Shown here one piece after another: positions 62,311-64,000 of a stretch of DNA of 64,000 bases. The notes beneath the pieces were generated by a model. That model searched no databases. It saw nothing but the letters and a program-made list of their open reading frames with translations, and was not told where the DNA came from. The position numbers and the translations under genes are program-made. Origin of the DNA: Streptomyces albus subsp. albus (GTDB lineage Bacteria > Actinomycetota > Actinomycetes > Streptomycetales > Streptomycetaceae). Positions within the stretch are counted from its first letter, which is position 1, and each line of letters opens with the position of its first letter. The DNA lies in NCBI RefSeq assembly GCF_000719865.1, contig NZ_JOID01000001.1:186001-250000 (forward strand). Direction: 5' to 3'.

Positions 62311-63504
62311 TTACCCGACGTCGATCCGGACTCCCGCGATGACCTCCCCGCATGTCTCGATCGCCGCGGCCGCGGTCGGGGCGGTGGTCACGACGTACCC
62401 CACGCGCGTGCGGGAGTCTTTGATCGTCGGGATCCGGTCCCCGACCTTGAGCGGGAGGTGGAGCTTCACGACACCGGGATGCCCCTGCCAGCGCTGTACG
62501 CCCCGGACGCCGGTGACAGTCCCCGGCGGCGGTGCGAAGAAGCGGATCGCCGCGGCGCCGGCTGAGGTCGGGACGGGCTTGCCCGGTCGGACGCCGTGGA
62601 GGGACCAGTCGACCAGGTGGTCGAGGAGATCGTGTCCCGTGGCCTGCCGGACGAGGGTGGGGATGGAGTCGCCGCCCACTCGTGTGTGCGTCTCGATGAC
62701 CTCGGGCCCTTCAGGCGTCATGCGCAGTTCCGTGTGGCTGCACCCGTCGGAGATCCCGATGACCCCGAGGAACTCCGACACGTACGCGGTCATGGCGGCC
62801 GAGACGTCGGGACCGACCGGCGCCGGGACGACGTGCCCGACCTCCACGAAGGGGTTCTCCGGGTCGGTGTCCTGCGTGAACTTCCCGGTGATCGCCATGA
62901 CCTGGTGGTCACCGGCACAGCTGAACGCCTCGACCGAGAACTCCGGACCGGGCAGGAACGCCTCCGCGATGTACTCGTCGGCGATGTCCGCGGGAGTGCT
63001 CACCGCCGCGGCGTCCCGGAAGCACGACACATGCTCGCTCCCCTTGCCGTGCCGCGGCTTCACGATCACGGGGTATCCGTGCTCGTCGCCGAACTTGCGG
63101 ATGTCGGCGGCGTCGCGCACCACGGCGCACGGGACGGCGGAGAACGCGGCGTCCCGGAGCCAGGAGCGCATGGCGAACTTGTCCCGCGTGCGCCCGACCA
63201 CCTCCGGCGAGAGCCCGGGAACGCCCAGCGCCTCCCCTATCCGCGCCGCCGGCAGCAGGCCCTGCTCGGTGAGACACAGGACCGCACTGAAGGGGCTCTC
63301 ATGGTGGAGGGCCTGGAGCAGAGGGACGAGCGAGGGGTCGTCGTAGTCAACGAGGAAGGTACGCCGCGCGATCGCGACGAGGGCGTCGTCATGGCCGGCG
63401 CGGGTGTCCACCAGGGTGATCTCCGCGCCGAGCGACCGCAGGCGGTCGCACAGACCGGGCCCGCCGCCCACCACGATGACCTGCTTCGGATCGTTCACCT
63501 TCAC
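62311..63504 (-). CDS. ATP-grasp carboxylate-amine ligase
   Basis: A 397-residue ATP-grasp enzyme. The N-terminal pre-ATP-grasp domain begins KQVIVVGGGPGLCDRLRSLGAEITLVD. ATP-binding strands include YPVIVKPRHGKGSEHVSCF and AEAFLPGPEFSVEAFSC; metal-binding Glu/His lie in HTELRMTPEGPEVIETHTRVGGDSIPTLV. It activates a carboxylate as acyl phosphate and joins it to an amine. The substrates are unknown; amino-acid or dipeptide ligation is the usual role. GTG at 63504 has GAGAGGCC upstream. Confidence 0.88.
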   Translation of the reverse strand: MKVNDPKQVIVVGGGPGLCDRLRSLGAEITLVDTRAGHDDALVAIARRTFLVDYDDPSLVPLLQALHHESPFSAVLCLTEQGLLPAARIGEALGVPGLSPEVVGRTRDKFAMRSWLRDAAFSAVPCAVVRDAADIRKFGDEHGYPVIVKPRHGKGSEHVSCFRDAAAVSTPADIADEYIAEAFLPGPEFSVEAFSCAGDHQVMAITGKFTQDTDPENPFVEVGHVVPAPVGPDVSAAMTAYVSEFLGVIGISDGCSHTELRMTPEGPEVIETHTRVGGDSIPTLVRQATGHDLLDHLVDWSLHGVRPGKPVPTSAGAAAIRFFAPPPGTVTGVRGVQRWQGHPGVVKLHLPLKVGDRIPTIKDSRTRVGYVVTTAPTAAAAIETCGEVIAGVRIDVG

Positions 63505-63554
63505 GGCCTCTCACCCTGTCGCCAATACCCGGTCACGCGGAACCAGGACGAACT

Positions 63555-64000
63555 TCATGTCGTACGGATGAACCCGGACAGGTCGTCCAGCGATTCGCCG
63601 CGCAGCACGGAGAATCCGGTACGCCGGTTCACCGAGAAGGGTTCCGCCCCGGCGATGACCCCGTCCGCGTCGTCGTGGACGCGGACCACGGCCACGCCCG
63701 CGGGCCGGTCCACCTCGGTGCGTTCGTCGAAGTGGAACCGGATGCCGTGCCATGCCTCGTGCGGTGCGCGCGGCGCGGCCTTCCAGCACAGGCCGGCGCG
63801 CGCGTGGAGATAGGCGTCTTCGAGGGAGAAGCCGTGTTGCAACTCGACGAGTTCCGGCACGTGGCCCCCTGCGGGGCGGGCGGCGGCCTCGATGACGCTG
63901 ATGCGCTCCGGCGTCATCTTGAACTCCACGTGCATGACGCCCTGTGCCATGCCCCAGCCCGACGCGATCCGCGCGATCGCCTCGATGAGGGCCTCGCGGT
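63555..64000 (-). CDS. Second ATP-grasp ligase, C-terminal part
   Basis: Cut by the right edge; about 148 codons visible. MHVEFKMTPERISVIEAAARPAGGHVPELVELQHGFSLEDA is the metal and ATP-binding strand pair of ATP-grasp ligases, with Glu and the ARPAGG loop. A C-terminal beta domain (VAVVRVHDDADGVIAGAEPF) follows. It ends 51 bases before the next ATP-grasp gene on the same strand. Two ligases in one operon suggest two bond-forming steps. Confidence 0.85.
   Translation of the reverse strand, partial: REALIEAIARIASGWGMAQGVMHVEFKMTPERISVIEAAARPAGGHVPELVELQHGFSLEDAYLHARAGLCWKAAPRAPHEAWHGIRFHFDERTEVDRPAGVAVVRVHDDADGVIAGAEPFSVNRRTGFSVLRGESLDDLSGFIRTT

Overview
The window is very GC-rich actinobacterial chromosome. 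Third codon positions are almost always G or C, GTG and TTG starts are common, and ribosome sites are GGAGG-like. It carries Streptomyces hallmarks: the sporulation protein SsgB, XRE/DUF5753 plus DUF397 pairs, a Ser/Thr kinase, Tat and lipoprotein exports, and an argCJBDR operon. From memory, the gene order (ssgB, DsbA-like, pabB/pabC, kinase, TrmH, cobA/cysG, cobT, cobL, metQIN, GDPD, argH, arg operon) matches the SCO1540-SCO1580 stretch of S. coelicolor. This is therefore probably conserved Streptomyces core, with insertions.

Layout. 0-5.3 kb is mostly accessory: a VapC-like toxin with its truncated antitoxin, a DHFR-like reductase, an AhpD-like protein, an XRE/DUF397 pair and two exported proteins. 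5.4-13 kb holds tRNA-Val(CAC), ssgB, small membrane proteins, a DsbA-like protein, folate genes pabB-pabC, and a cluster of five tRNAs (Gly, Cys, Val x3). 13-20 kb has a zinc-ribbon protein, a phosphotransferase, a Ser/Thr kinase, a TrmH methylase and a fused siroheme synthase. 20-28 kb has a repeat-rich non-coding stretch, a 1835-residue protein joining a huge disordered acidic region to BluB and CobT domains, and a CobL fusion. 28-32 kb is the methionine ABC importer metN-metI-metQ, preceded by a 28-codon leader ORF with two Cys codons. 32-38 kb holds membrane and secreted proteins, a sigma-like factor, GDPD and PlsC.

38-42 kb has argH and argG. Then come DUF488, a decayed hicA with an intact hicB, and a flavin-export redox operon (ferredoxin-reductase-like membrane protein, FMN-binding protein, ApbE). 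46-52 kb has an orphan DUF397 gene, a lipoprotein-adaptor-ATPase-permease export operon and secreted proteins. 53-58 kb is argC-argJ-argB-argD-argR in one tightly packed operon with a clear promoter.

From 58.2 kb to the right edge the core breaks into an accessory operon on the minus strand: ATP-grasp ligase (cut by the edge), ATP-grasp ligase, a second argininosuccinate lyase, an MFS exporter and a membrane fatty-acid-desaturase-like enzyme. This looks like part of an uncharacterised small-molecule cluster. Its logic resembles arginine synthesis: ATP-driven ligation, lyase release of fumarate, then export. It is the most interesting candidate system here. Smaller candidates are the metN leader peptide, the CobT fusion protein and the broken HicA toxin. 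Several strong stem-loops mark transcript ends.
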